Assembly: GCA_963715895.1 (NCBI GenBank)
Contig: OY970284.1
Span: 1,674,001-1,738,000, forward strand
Source: JADGNZ01 sp963715895
Lineage (GTDB): Bacteria > Acidobacteriota > Thermoanaerobaculia > Gp7-AA8
Direction: 5' to 3'
DNA length: 64,000 nt
This document shows positions 1-7,374 of the stretch, piece by piece. The notes beneath the pieces are model-generated. The model did not search any database and was not told the origin of the DNA. It saw only the letters and a list, made by a program, of their open reading frames with translations. Every line of letters starts with the position of its first letter. Position 1 is the first letter of the stretch. The translations under genes and the position numbers were made by a program.

Positions 1-111
1 TTCCCGCGGCACGACGATCCGTGAGGCGCCGATATTGCGAAGAAGATCGAGCCGACCGGCATTGCCAAGAAAGATCAACGGTGACGCATTGATGACCAGC
101 GCGTCAGACAC
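1..111 (-). CDS. PIN/DUF3368-like toxin, N-terminal fragment
   Basis: Partial gene running off the left edge. The visible N-terminus reads VSDALVINASPLIFLGNAGR, which matches the start of DUF3368/PIN-domain toxins (hydrophobic strand, the first acidic/Asn position, then ASPLI-L). It starts with GTG at 111 and overlaps the stop of the upstream UPF0175 gene by 8 bases, the usual antitoxin-toxin order for this family. PIN toxins are metal-dependent RNases. Only about 37 residues are visible, so the catalytic acidic residues cannot be checked. Confidence 0.7.
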   Translation of the reverse strand, partial: MSDALVINASPLIFLGNAGRLDLLRNIGASRIVVPRE

Positions 112-355
112 TGCGCAGTTCCCTGGCGAGGTCCTCCTCATCGACCACAAAGACATCCACACGCCGACGAGCCAGTTCGGCCAGGAACTCTGCGCGAGTC
201 ATCCCCGCAACTTCGGCGGCGCGTTCCATCGAGATGGCACTCTGCTGGTACCAGTGGATCGATGCGGCGATGCGCATCTCGCGCGGTACCTCGTGCGGCG
301 CTTTGCGCAGCGCTGCGAAGAGGCTATCGGGGAGCATGATCTCTACGCTGGTCAT
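104..355 (-). CDS. UPF0175 family antitoxin
   Basis: 83 residues, the usual length for UPF0175. The central segment (about residues 28-60) has the family pattern: RIAASIHWYQQ, then SMERAAEVAGMTRAEFL, a helix-turn-helix-like stretch, ending in an acidic tail. UPF0175 proteins are antitoxins encoded just upstream of DUF3368/PIN toxins, as here. A clear AGGAG ribosome binding site lies before the ATG at 355. A decayed second copy of this gene lies at about 48.1-48.3 kb, so the module has been duplicated or gained twice. Confidence 0.82.
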   Translation of the reverse strand: MTSVEIMLPDSLFAALRKAPHEVPREMRIAASIHWYQQSAISMERAAEVAGMTRAEFLAELARRRVDVFVVDEEDLARELRSV

Positions 356-426
356 GTCGCTTCTCCTGTTTCGATAACGAACATCATCGCGCAGAGTGTA
401 AGTCCCCGATCGCGCTTTTCTCCAAC

Positions 427-605
427 TGTCATCCTGAGCCTGCCGGAGCGCTGAGCGAGCATAGCGAGCGAAATGCGCGGAGGACGGCGAAGGATCTCAA
501 GATTCGCTGCACCTGCCACAGGCGCTGCCACTGGAGATCCTTCAGCGTCCTACGCGCATCTCGCGCGCTGCGCTCGCTCGGCGCTCCGGCAGCTTCAGGA
601 TGACA
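427..605. repeat. Palindromic MITE-like element
   Basis: A 179-bp element whose ends are inverted: TGTCATCCTGAGC then TGCCGGAGCGC on the left, and GCGCTCCGGCA then CTTCAGGATGACA on the right. A second inner pair, GAAGGATCT against AGATCCTTC, lies between them. There is no transposase, so it is a non-autonomous element. It fills most of the gap between the UPF0175 promoter and the end of the YyaL-like gene and could act as a terminator or transcript-processing hairpin. Confidence 0.7.
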
Positions 606-635
606 ATTTGCTGGTGTTCGCGCGAGATCTCCTCG

Positions 636-2534
636 TCAGCGGATCTCGGCAAGGAGACCCTGGACCGTTGTCGGATCGGTCGTCGGCAATCTGCACAAGT
701 GATTCGTGCAGACATACGCCTTCCCCCTCCCCCCAACCGCCCGCTGCGCCGCGGTGAACGGTGCGATCCGCGCGACCTCCCCACCGCTGCGCAGCACGAC
801 CTTGTTCGGAACGAACGAGGCGAATACGGCGCGTTTCAGAGAACGAACGTCAGATCCCGCGAGGACCACCTCGAACGACGGCCCGAGGAGAAAATCGAGT
901 CCGCTCATTAGATGGGAGGATGCGGAGGGGATGAGCGTGAGGTCATCGGCGCTGCTGCGGAGTAGATCGTTGGCGGCGGCTTCGTAGCGCGTGTTTCCGG
1001 TGATTCGAAAGAGGCGTACGAGGTTCATGAGCTGCACCGAGTTCCCCGACGGCACCGCGCCATCCCCGGTTTCGCGGGGGCGGACAAGGAGGGACTCGGC
1101 GTCGTTGGCGGTGATGTAGAAACGTCCGGAGGGGTCGCGAAAGCGGGTGAGGGACTCGCGTTCGATGGCAATCGCTTTTTCGAGGTAGCGAACGTCGAAT
1201 GTCGCTTCGTAGAGGTTCAGCAGGCCCCAGGTCAGGAAGGCGTAGTCGTCGAGGAAGACGGCGCGCTGTTTGTCGGAGTGGTGGAGGTGAGGTGTTGAGA
1301 AGACCGACGCGGCGCGCCGCGCGGCGGCTGCGTACGAAGCGTCGTCCAGAACGGCAGCGCCTTGCGCGAGGGCGGCGATCATCAGGCCGTTCCAGTCGGT
1401 GAGGATCTTTTCGTCGCGCACCGTGCGTTCGTCGGAGTCGTTGGCGGAGTAGAAGGCACCGTTCGGGGCGCGGAGGTCTCTCATAACGTACGCGAAGATG
1501 GCGCGGGCGGTGTCGGCGTACTCCGGTTTGTGCGTGGCCTGGTAGGTCTCGAGGTACGCCATCGCCAGGAGCGCCTGGTCGCAGAGCATCTTCTCGAAGT
1601 GCGGCTGCTTCCACTCCGCGTCGACGGCGTAGCGGTGGAAGCCGCCGCGTTTGGCGTCCCAGATCGCTCCGGCGCGCATGGCGCGCAGCGTCACCTCCAC
1701 CATCTCCAGCGCGTGCGGTTCGCCGGTGCGGCGCCAGTAGCGGAGGAGGAACATGAGCTGATGCGCGGCCGGGAGTTTCGGCGGGGGGAGGAAGCCGCCG
1801 TTGACGGCGTCGAAGCGGTTGGCGAACTGGGTATAGGTGTTCTTCAACATCTCCGCGCTGGGGATGTCGCCGGACGCGGCATCGGGGGCGAGCGATTGCA
1901 TGACCATCGACGCCGTCGATGCGATCTGCTCGGGGTGCTCCTTCCAGGTCTTGCCGAGGTTCGTGAGGAGGGAGAGGAGGCGATCTTTCGGGATGTACGT
2001 TGCGGCGAAGAATGGCTTGCCGTCGGCGGTGAGGATCACGTTCAGCGGCCAGCCGGGGTCGGACATCAGCTTGCGGGCCACGGCCATGTAGGTGCTGTCG
2101 ACGTCAGGACGTTCTTCACGGTCGACGTTGATGGCGATGAAGCTTGCGTTCATCAGCGCGCCGACCTCGGCGTCGGAGAACGACTCGGCGTTCATGACGT
2201 GGCACCAGTGGCAGGTGGAGTAGCCGATGGAGAGGAAGATCGGTTTGTTCTGGTCTTTCGCGGCCTTGAGCGCTTCGTCGTCCCAGGGGTACCAGTCGAT
2301 GGGGTTGGTGGCGTGTTGTCTTAAATAGGGGGAGGACTCATGGGAGAGACGGTTGCCAACGGAGCGCTGGCGTCTCGCCGGCTGGCCCAGGGGCGTCTCG
2401 CCGCTGCGGTTAGCAGCGAAAGTTTGGTGTGCGACAGACCGGGGGCGAGACGCCGCCGGGCCAGCCGGCGAGACGCCAGCGCTCCGGCTGGCCGCCGAGA
2501 CGGCGGCGCTCAATAACAGCGCCGCTACGATCAC
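636..2534 (-). CDS. YyaL/DUF255 thioredoxin-domain protein
   Basis: 632 residues, close to the 650-700 usual for YyaL/SSP411 proteins. After a hydrophobic signal-like N-terminus (residues 1-16) and a repeat-derived insert (about 17-62) comes the family core: NRLSHESSPYLRQHATNPID, the PWDDEAL motif, the thioredoxin-fold CHWC site (about residue 112), then an alpha/alpha-toroid region resembling six-hairpin glycosidases with QPHFEKMLCDQA. The biochemical role of the family is unsettled. The gene starts with GTG at 2534 in a 4-base overlap (GTGA) with the stop of the FG-GAP gene, so the two are translationally coupled. Confidence 0.88.
   Translation of the reverse strand: MIVAALLLSAAVSAASRSAGVSPAGPAASRPRSVAHQTFAANRSGETPLGQPARRQRSVGNRLSHESSPYLRQHATNPIDWYPWDDEALKAAKDQNKPIFLSIGYSTCHWCHVMNAESFSDAEVGALMNASFIAINVDREERPDVDSTYMAVARKLMSDPGWPLNVILTADGKPFFAATYIPKDRLLSLLTNLGKTWKEHPEQIASTASMVMQSLAPDAASGDIPSAEMLKNTYTQFANRFDAVNGGFLPPPKLPAAHQLMFLLRYWRRTGEPHALEMVEVTLRAMRAGAIWDAKRGGFHRYAVDAEWKQPHFEKMLCDQALLAMAYLETYQATHKPEYADTARAIFAYVMRDLRAPNGAFYSANDSDERTVRDEKILTDWNGLMIAALAQGAAVLDDASYAAAARRAASVFSTPHLHHSDKQRAVFLDDYAFLTWGLLNLYEATFDVRYLEKAIAIERESLTRFRDPSGRFYITANDAESLLVRPRETGDGAVPSGNSVQLMNLVRLFRITGNTRYEAAANDLLRSSADDLTLIPSASSHLMSGLDFLLGPSFEVVLAGSDVRSLKRAVFASFVPNKVVLRSGGEVARIAPFTAAQRAVGGRGKAYVCTNHLCRLPTTDPTTVQGLLAEIR
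2362..2496. repeat. Palindromic repeat (family R1) inside YyaL coding region
   Basis: GCGCTGGCGTCTCGCCGGCTGG followed by GGCGTCTCGCCGCTGCGG on one side, and the reverse complement of both on the other, make a large hyphenated palindrome. It is translated in frame as about 45 Pro/Ala/Arg/Ser-rich residues after the signal peptide, including SGETPLGQPARRQRS. The same element occurs in frame at 56685-56757 and 59249-59297. Confidence 0.85.
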
Positions 2535-5500
2535 TTCTGCAGGCCTGTGGCTTGGCTGATGCGATACGTGTGGTCCGCGGCCAGTCCCTTGAACGTCTGC
2601 CGGTCGCCGTTGGGCCAGATCACGGTCACATCGGCGCGGGTGTCGGTGCCGAGGCCGAGGTGTTGTTCCTTTGGGGGGGAGGTCAGGTAGCCGATCGTGC
2701 TGAAGACCTCGCGCCAGAGGTTCTTGAGGTGGGCGGTGTCGACGAGGATTCTCGCGCCGATGGCGTCGCGCGTGACGCCCTTCGACGGATCGCCGGTCAG
2801 GCGGATCTTGATCCAGTGGTTGCCGTTGCCGGCGCTGTTGTTTCTATAGAGCATGGCCGGGCCGTTGAAGTTGTTGACCATCATGTCGAGAGCGCCGTCG
2901 CCGTCCATGTCGAACTGCACCACGGCGCGGGCATTGCCGAGGGGGTCGGCGCCACTCTTCGCGGATTGCTCTTGCAACATCCCGTTGTGATTGACGAAGA
3001 ACACCGGCGCTTCCTTCTCCGCCACCGGAACGATCGTCTGCCGCTGTTGCCCCGAGGAGTCGGTGAAGTAGGGATTGACGCTGGAGTAGACCGCGTACTC
3101 GTTCATGCCGTTGACGAGATAGAGATCGTCGTCGCCGTCGTTGTCGAAGTCGAAGAAGTTCGCTCCCCACGACCAGCCGGTCGACTTGTAGCCGCGTCCG
3201 ATGGCCTCGGATTGCGCATACGAGACCAGCTTGCCGTCCTTGGCGTTCGACGTCCAGAGATCGTTGGCCTCGACCACACGCATGTTGGCCATCTTCTGGG
3301 GATTGAACTTGAGGCGCGTCTTGGCGTCGGGGAGGACGTACTTCTCGTCCTTGTTCATCGTAACGATGTTGGAGATGTAGACGTCGGGGAAGCCGTCGCG
3401 ATTGAGGTCGGTGATGCCGATGTTCATCGTGTAGCTCGGCTTGTCTGTGCCGATCTTCGAGGAGACGTCCTCGAACTTGATCGGCTCTTTTGACCCTGCG
3501 GGTCGCCCCAGATTGCGGTACCAGGAGTTCGAGCCGAAGTCGTTGCCGCAGATCAGGTCCTCCCAGCCGTCGCCGTCGAAGTCGACGTGGTTGACGGCCT
3601 GGGCCCAGCCGGTGTTGTCGACGCCGCTGCCGGCGGTGACGTCCTCGAAGACGAAGTTGCCTTTGTTGCGAAAGAGCTTGTTCGGCAGGCCGTTCATGTT
3701 GCGGCGGGCGAAGGTCGGCAGGACGCCGTGGACGTAGTCGCCGAAGTAGCCGATGTAGATGTCGAGCAGGCCGTCTTTGTCGAAGTCGAAGGCGGTTGCC
3801 GGACCGCCGACCAGACCCTTGCCGCCGAGGTTCGTTCGGGCGGTGACGTCCTCGAACTTGGCGTTCCCCAGATTCTTGTAGAGCCTATGGTCGTCATCGG
3901 CGTAGGTGATGAGGATGTCGGGGAGACCGTCGTTGTCGAAGTCGGCGATGATCGGCTGGCGCGGCTCACCGGGGCGGCCGTCGGGGCGTTTCCAGTTTAG
4001 GCCGGCCGATTCAGTGACGTCGGTGAAGTGCCCCTTGCCGTCGCCGAGGTAGAGGGCGTTGCCCGATCCACTGAGCACGAGCACATCGATGAATCCATCT
4101 CCATTCACATCCTCGGCGGCAATGCCCGAGCCGCCGAATGCCGGCGGAACGGCCAGCACGGTCTCGGTCTCCTTGATCGAATAGCTGCGGATGAGTCGGG
4201 CCAGCCAGTCGGACATGCGATGCTCGAACTTGATGCCGCTGCCGGCGGTGACGTCGGTGAAGAACTTGCCGCCGGTTTTCGCGGACGTCTTCGACGGCGC
4301 CGAGGCGATCGCGGTGGGGGTGATTTTCTTCGCCGGCGGGAGGGATGCGTTCTTGTCGAGGAGCGTCTGGATGGTTTTGACCGCTCCGGTCAGGTGATCG
4401 AGGTCGAGCCTGTCCTTCCCCTGGGCGGTGGCAATCTTCCCGGCCACGCGGAGGATGAGCGTCCCCATCTGCGCGCCCCCCTCGGTCAGCAGCTCCGCCG
4501 CGAACGGGTCGAGCTCGATGGTCCCTTTGTACTGCGGGTCGTTGAGGACTTCGTTGAGGTACCGCCAGTGCAGCCCGGGGTCGCGGAAGGCGTCGAGGTC
4601 GTAGGCCTCGATGACGATCTGATCCCCCTTGCTAAGACGAGGGAAGTAGATGCAGTCCTCGTATTCATTGAGCTCGTGCGGTTCGAAGAGCTGCACGGCG
4701 TCGTGGACGTCGTCGATGCGGATCAGCGGGTGGCCGCGCTTCTTGGCGCGCTTCTCCGCCTCGAGCATGACGTCGGCCGTCCAGGCCACCATGATCTCGG
4801 TGAAACGCACCTTGAAGATCTCCCCCTCTTTCGGGTCGGTGGGCCACATGTGGCGTGCCATGTAAACCTGGACGTTGCGTGAAAAGACCTCGTTGGAGAG
4901 GTCGTTGTAGACCTCGTACGCGGCCAGCTTCTCGGCGACGATGGCTTTGGTGGTGGCGAATTTCCCGGCGGTTTCACGTAGGTCGGACTCTCCAGTCCGA
5001 CCGGTTTTGGCAGGAGGTCGGGCTGGAGAGCCCGACCCACGTACATCCGCTCCGGCGATGCCGTTCCATGCCGCCTTCATCTCGGCGCCGCCGATCTCGT
5101 GCTTGTTCGTAGTGCGGGTGGCGCGGTCGGCGTGCTGGAGCGCGGCCAGGGTGATGAGATCGACCGACTCTTTGAAGAGCTCCACGGCAGGGGCGTCGAG
5201 CGGGAGGAGATTCGTCCCGTCGACGAAGGCATCCTGCTGTACGGCCAGAATTGCGCGGAGGGCATAGGCGACGGCGCCGTACTGCCGTTTGTCACGCGCG
5301 GAGATCTCGGTGCGGCGGGGGTCGTCGGGAAGAACGACGAAGTCGCCGGCCGGCGTGGCCACGTAGGGCACGGCGCCTTGCAGAACGGGGCGTAGCTCAT
5401 CGACGCCGATCTGCGTCTTGCCGGCTTTCTTCGCGGCGTCGGTGGCCTGGAGCCAGAGGTCGCGGATCAGCCGTTTCTGCAGGGCGATCTTCTCGGCGCG

Positions 5501-5683
5501 GGCATCGAAGTCGAGCGACGTGCCGTAGATGAAGTCCTCCAGCCTGTTTGCGGTGGCGTAGCACTTCGGATCCCGCTGCGACTCGAGCTGGTCGATCTCT
5601 TTGATGATCGTCGGCACCTGGGCAAGCGCGGCGATCGTGAAACAGAGGCTGAATGCGGCGAAAGCGATACGGACGGTACGCAT
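2531..5683 (-). CDS. Secreted FG-GAP/VCBS repeat protein with ASPIC/UnbV domain
   Basis: 1050 residues from the ATG at 5683, chosen because a signal peptide (MRTVRIAFAAFSLCFTIAAL) begins there; an upstream in-frame start would bury it. The first 450 residues are helical and unrecognised. About 490-960 contains several FG-GAP/VCBS repeats with DVNGDGFIDV, DFDNDGLPDI, DFDKDGLLDI, DFDGDGWEDL and DFDNDGDDDL calcium-loop motifs, consistent with a beta-propeller. The C-terminus (about 975-1045) is an ASPIC/UnbV domain (WPNGDRQTF). Probably a secreted or surface binding protein. A REP-like element is translated at about residues 214-236. The gene is first in an operon with the YyaL-like gene. Confidence 0.87.
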   Translation of the reverse strand: MRTVRIAFAAFSLCFTIAALAQVPTIIKEIDQLESQRDPKCYATANRLEDFIYGTSLDFDARAEKIALQKRLIRDLWLQATDAAKKAGKTQIGVDELRPVLQGAVPYVATPAGDFVVLPDDPRRTEISARDKRQYGAVAYALRAILAVQQDAFVDGTNLLPLDAPAVELFKESVDLITLAALQHADRATRTTNKHEIGGAEMKAAWNGIAGADVRGSGSPARPPAKTGRTGESDLRETAGKFATTKAIVAEKLAAYEVYNDLSNEVFSRNVQVYMARHMWPTDPKEGEIFKVRFTEIMVAWTADVMLEAEKRAKKRGHPLIRIDDVHDAVQLFEPHELNEYEDCIYFPRLSKGDQIVIEAYDLDAFRDPGLHWRYLNEVLNDPQYKGTIELDPFAAELLTEGGAQMGTLILRVAGKIATAQGKDRLDLDHLTGAVKTIQTLLDKNASLPPAKKITPTAIASAPSKTSAKTGGKFFTDVTAGSGIKFEHRMSDWLARLIRSYSIKETETVLAVPPAFGGSGIAAEDVNGDGFIDVLVLSGSGNALYLGDGKGHFTDVTESAGLNWKRPDGRPGEPRQPIIADFDNDGLPDILITYADDDHRLYKNLGNAKFEDVTARTNLGGKGLVGGPATAFDFDKDGLLDIYIGYFGDYVHGVLPTFARRNMNGLPNKLFRNKGNFVFEDVTAGSGVDNTGWAQAVNHVDFDGDGWEDLICGNDFGSNSWYRNLGRPAGSKEPIKFEDVSSKIGTDKPSYTMNIGITDLNRDGFPDVYISNIVTMNKDEKYVLPDAKTRLKFNPQKMANMRVVEANDLWTSNAKDGKLVSYAQSEAIGRGYKSTGWSWGANFFDFDNDGDDDLYLVNGMNEYAVYSSVNPYFTDSSGQQRQTIVPVAEKEAPVFFVNHNGMLQEQSAKSGADPLGNARAVVQFDMDGDGALDMMVNNFNGPAMLYRNNSAGNGNHWIKIRLTGDPSKGVTRDAIGARILVDTAHLKNLWREVFSTIGYLTSPPKEQHLGLGTDTRADVTVIWPNGDRQTFKGLAADHTYRISQATGLQK
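4975..5044. repeat. Palindromic repeat (family R2) inside FG-GAP gene
   Basis: CACGTAGGTCGGACTCTCC and CCAGTCCGACC, followed by GGTCGGGCTGGAGAG and CCCGACCCACGTAC, form two adjacent hairpins flanked by the inverted sequence ACGTAGGTCGG/CCGACCCACGT. The 70-bp element is read in frame as a short Gly/Pro/Arg-rich insert in the N-terminal half of the FG-GAP protein. Confidence 0.8.
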
Positions 5684-5780
5684 TGGACGCTCCCCCTGAA
5701 TGAGGTTGTGATGCGGAGTGTAATCGGAATGACAGGCGATCGCCTTTCCCACCTCCTAGCCTGCTAAACTTCCCGCATCC

Positions 5781-6176
5781 ATGCGTGACCGGCAGTCTCT
5801 GGCCGACCTCTACGATCGTCATGCGGCACGTCTGTATGCGATCGCGCTGCGGATCACGAACGACCGCGATGCGGCGGCGGATGCCCTCGAGGCAGCCTTC
5901 GTGGCGCTGTCACAGAACGACGACGTCCGCGATGCGGCCACCTATCTTGTCCATTCCACGCGGGACTTCGCGCTGGCCCGACAAACCCAACCGGCCCCGG
6001 CAGCCGTAGTACCGAAAGAGGCTGATCCTCGTACAATCGTCGAGGATGCCTGGTACAACGGTATGAACGTGGCTGATCTGGCTGCACGCTACGGCATCGC
6101 CGAGGAAAGGGCTCGGGGCTTGCTGTGCGAGGGAATGGCTCAGTTACGCACACAGTTTGCGGCAGGAACGAAATGA
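5781..6176 (+). CDS. Short ECF-type sigma factor
   Basis: 131 residues. An N-terminal region-2-like helix pair (SLADLYDRHAARLYAIALRI, DRDAAADALEAAFVALS) is followed by a short linker and a region-4 helix-turn-helix (GMNVADLAARYGIAEERARG, then LLCEGMAQLR). It is shorter than typical ECF sigma factors (about 170-190), with region 2 trimmed. The next gene overlaps by 4 bases (ATGA) and encodes a ChrR-type cupin, the usual anti-sigma partner of ECF11-like factors. It is transcribed divergently from the FG-GAP operon with 97 bp between the starts. Degenerate spacing of region 2 leaves some doubt that it still directs RNA polymerase. Confidence 0.7.
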   Translation: MRDRQSLADLYDRHAARLYAIALRITNDRDAAADALEAAFVALSQNDDVRDAATYLVHSTRDFALARQTQPAPAAVVPKEADPRTIVEDAWYNGMNVADLAARYGIAEERARGLLCEGMAQLRTQFAAGTK

Positions 6177-6625
6177 CGGAAACCCTTACACGCGAGGATC
6201 TAAGCCTCCTGGACGCCATCGTGGCCTCGGCGATCGACCCGGTCGATCCCCCCGCCGCGCTGCGGGCGCGCATCCTCGCCGCCGCCTCGGCGACGCCACA
6301 GAACACCCGTACCGTCCGCGCCGGCGAAGGCCGTTGGTTCAACGCCTTTCCCGGCATCACGGTGAAACCGCTTTCAATCGACGTGGAGCGCGACACGGCG
6401 ACGATCCTGATGATGTTCGAACCGGGCGCCCGGGTCCCGCCTCACGACCATGCCGGTGCCGAGGATTCCTTCGTCATCAGCGGAAGTTGCCGGATCGGTG
6501 AGAGCTATCTGCTGAAGGGCGACTTCCACCACGCCGATGCCGGTACCCGTCACGAGGAGATCGTCAGCGACGAAGGCTGCGTCCTGCTGCTGGTGGTCGA
6601 CCGCGAAGACTACCTGGCCGCATAG
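6173..6625 (+). CDS. ChrR-like cupin anti-sigma factor
   Basis: 150 residues from the ATG at 6173, overlapping the sigma gene by ATGA. The C-terminal half (about 60-148) is a cupin: GARVPPHDHAGAEDSFVISG with the two metal His, the later Glu, and a strand ending HEEIVSDEGC. The N-terminal helix (LSLLDAIVASAIDPVDPP) resembles the anti-sigma portion of ChrR but has no HxxxCxxC zinc motif. In ChrR systems the cupin senses oxidative stress such as singlet oxygen or peroxides; that role here is inference from family and pairing. Confidence 0.72.
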   Translation: MTETLTREDLSLLDAIVASAIDPVDPPAALRARILAAASATPQNTRTVRAGEGRWFNAFPGITVKPLSIDVERDTATILMMFEPGARVPPHDHAGAEDSFVISGSCRIGESYLLKGDFHHADAGTRHEEIVSDEGCVLLLVVDREDYLAA

Positions 6626-6659
6626 ACCCGGCCGTACAATTCCGCAAGGAGGTACGGCC

Positions 6660-7355
6660 ATGCGGCGCTTTTTCATCCTCGTCCTTCTCCTGACCTCGGC
6701 GGTGACATTGCGCGCGGCTTCCTACGAGGCACGCTCGCCCCAACATGCGGTGGCCCTCGATGTGGTGTCGCTGGGAGAGGGCTTCACGCGTTATGACCTC
6801 AAGATCAGCGACGTGGTCACCGGTGAGGTGCTGGCTACGCCGCAATTGACATCGAGCCTCGGGCAACCGGCGGAGACGCAGGCCGATGTTCGAGACATCC
6901 ACATCCGCGTTCACGTCGCCGGCGGAACCCGGCTGATGGCCCGGGTCGAATTCGTACAGGGTGAGGACATCATCGACACGATCGAGTCCTACTGGTCAAC
7001 CGGACCCCAAAAGAGGATCCGCACGGCACCGGATGGGTTGCTCGGCGTAGGAGGGGACGTCAAAGCGCCCGTCGTCATCAACCGCGTAGAGCCCATCTAC
7101 CCCGAGGAAGCCCGGAAGGCACGCATCATGGGGATCGTGATCGTCAGGGCGGTCATCAGCCGGGATGGTGTCGTGAAGGACGTCCAGGTCCTCAAGCCAC
7201 TGCCGTTCGGTCTCGATCAGGCGGCGGTCGACGCGGTGAAGCAGTGGACGTTCAAGCCGGCCACGCTCGAAGGAAAGCCGGTCGACGTCTACTTCAACCT
7301 GACCATTAACTTCAAGCTCTCTATGCCACCGCCACCGCCACCACCGCCGGGCTGA
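6660..7355 (+). CDS. TonB-family C-terminal domain protein
   Basis: 231 residues from the ATG at 6660, preceded by AAGGAGG. Residues 1-19 are a signal peptide. About 20-125 is a beta-rich region without a named family. About 135-225 is a TonB C-terminal domain: VVINRVEPIYPEEARKARI, GIVIVRAVISRDG, QAAVDAVKQWTFKPATLEG. It ends in a Pro-rich tail. The domain usually contacts outer-membrane TonB-dependent receptors, but with no ExbBD nearby and no N-terminal anchor beyond the signal it may be a periplasmic stand-alone version. Confidence 0.8.
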   Translation: MRRFFILVLLLTSAVTLRAASYEARSPQHAVALDVVSLGEGFTRYDLKISDVVTGEVLATPQLTSSLGQPAETQADVRDIHIRVHVAGGTRLMARVEFVQGEDIIDTIESYWSTGPQKRIRTAPDGLLGVGGDVKAPVVINRVEPIYPEEARKARIMGIVIVRAVISRDGVVKDVQVLKPLPFGLDQAAVDAVKQWTFKPATLEGKPVDVYFNLTINFKLSMPPPPPPPPG

Positions 7356-7374
7356 GCCCCGGTATCATGCGCGG

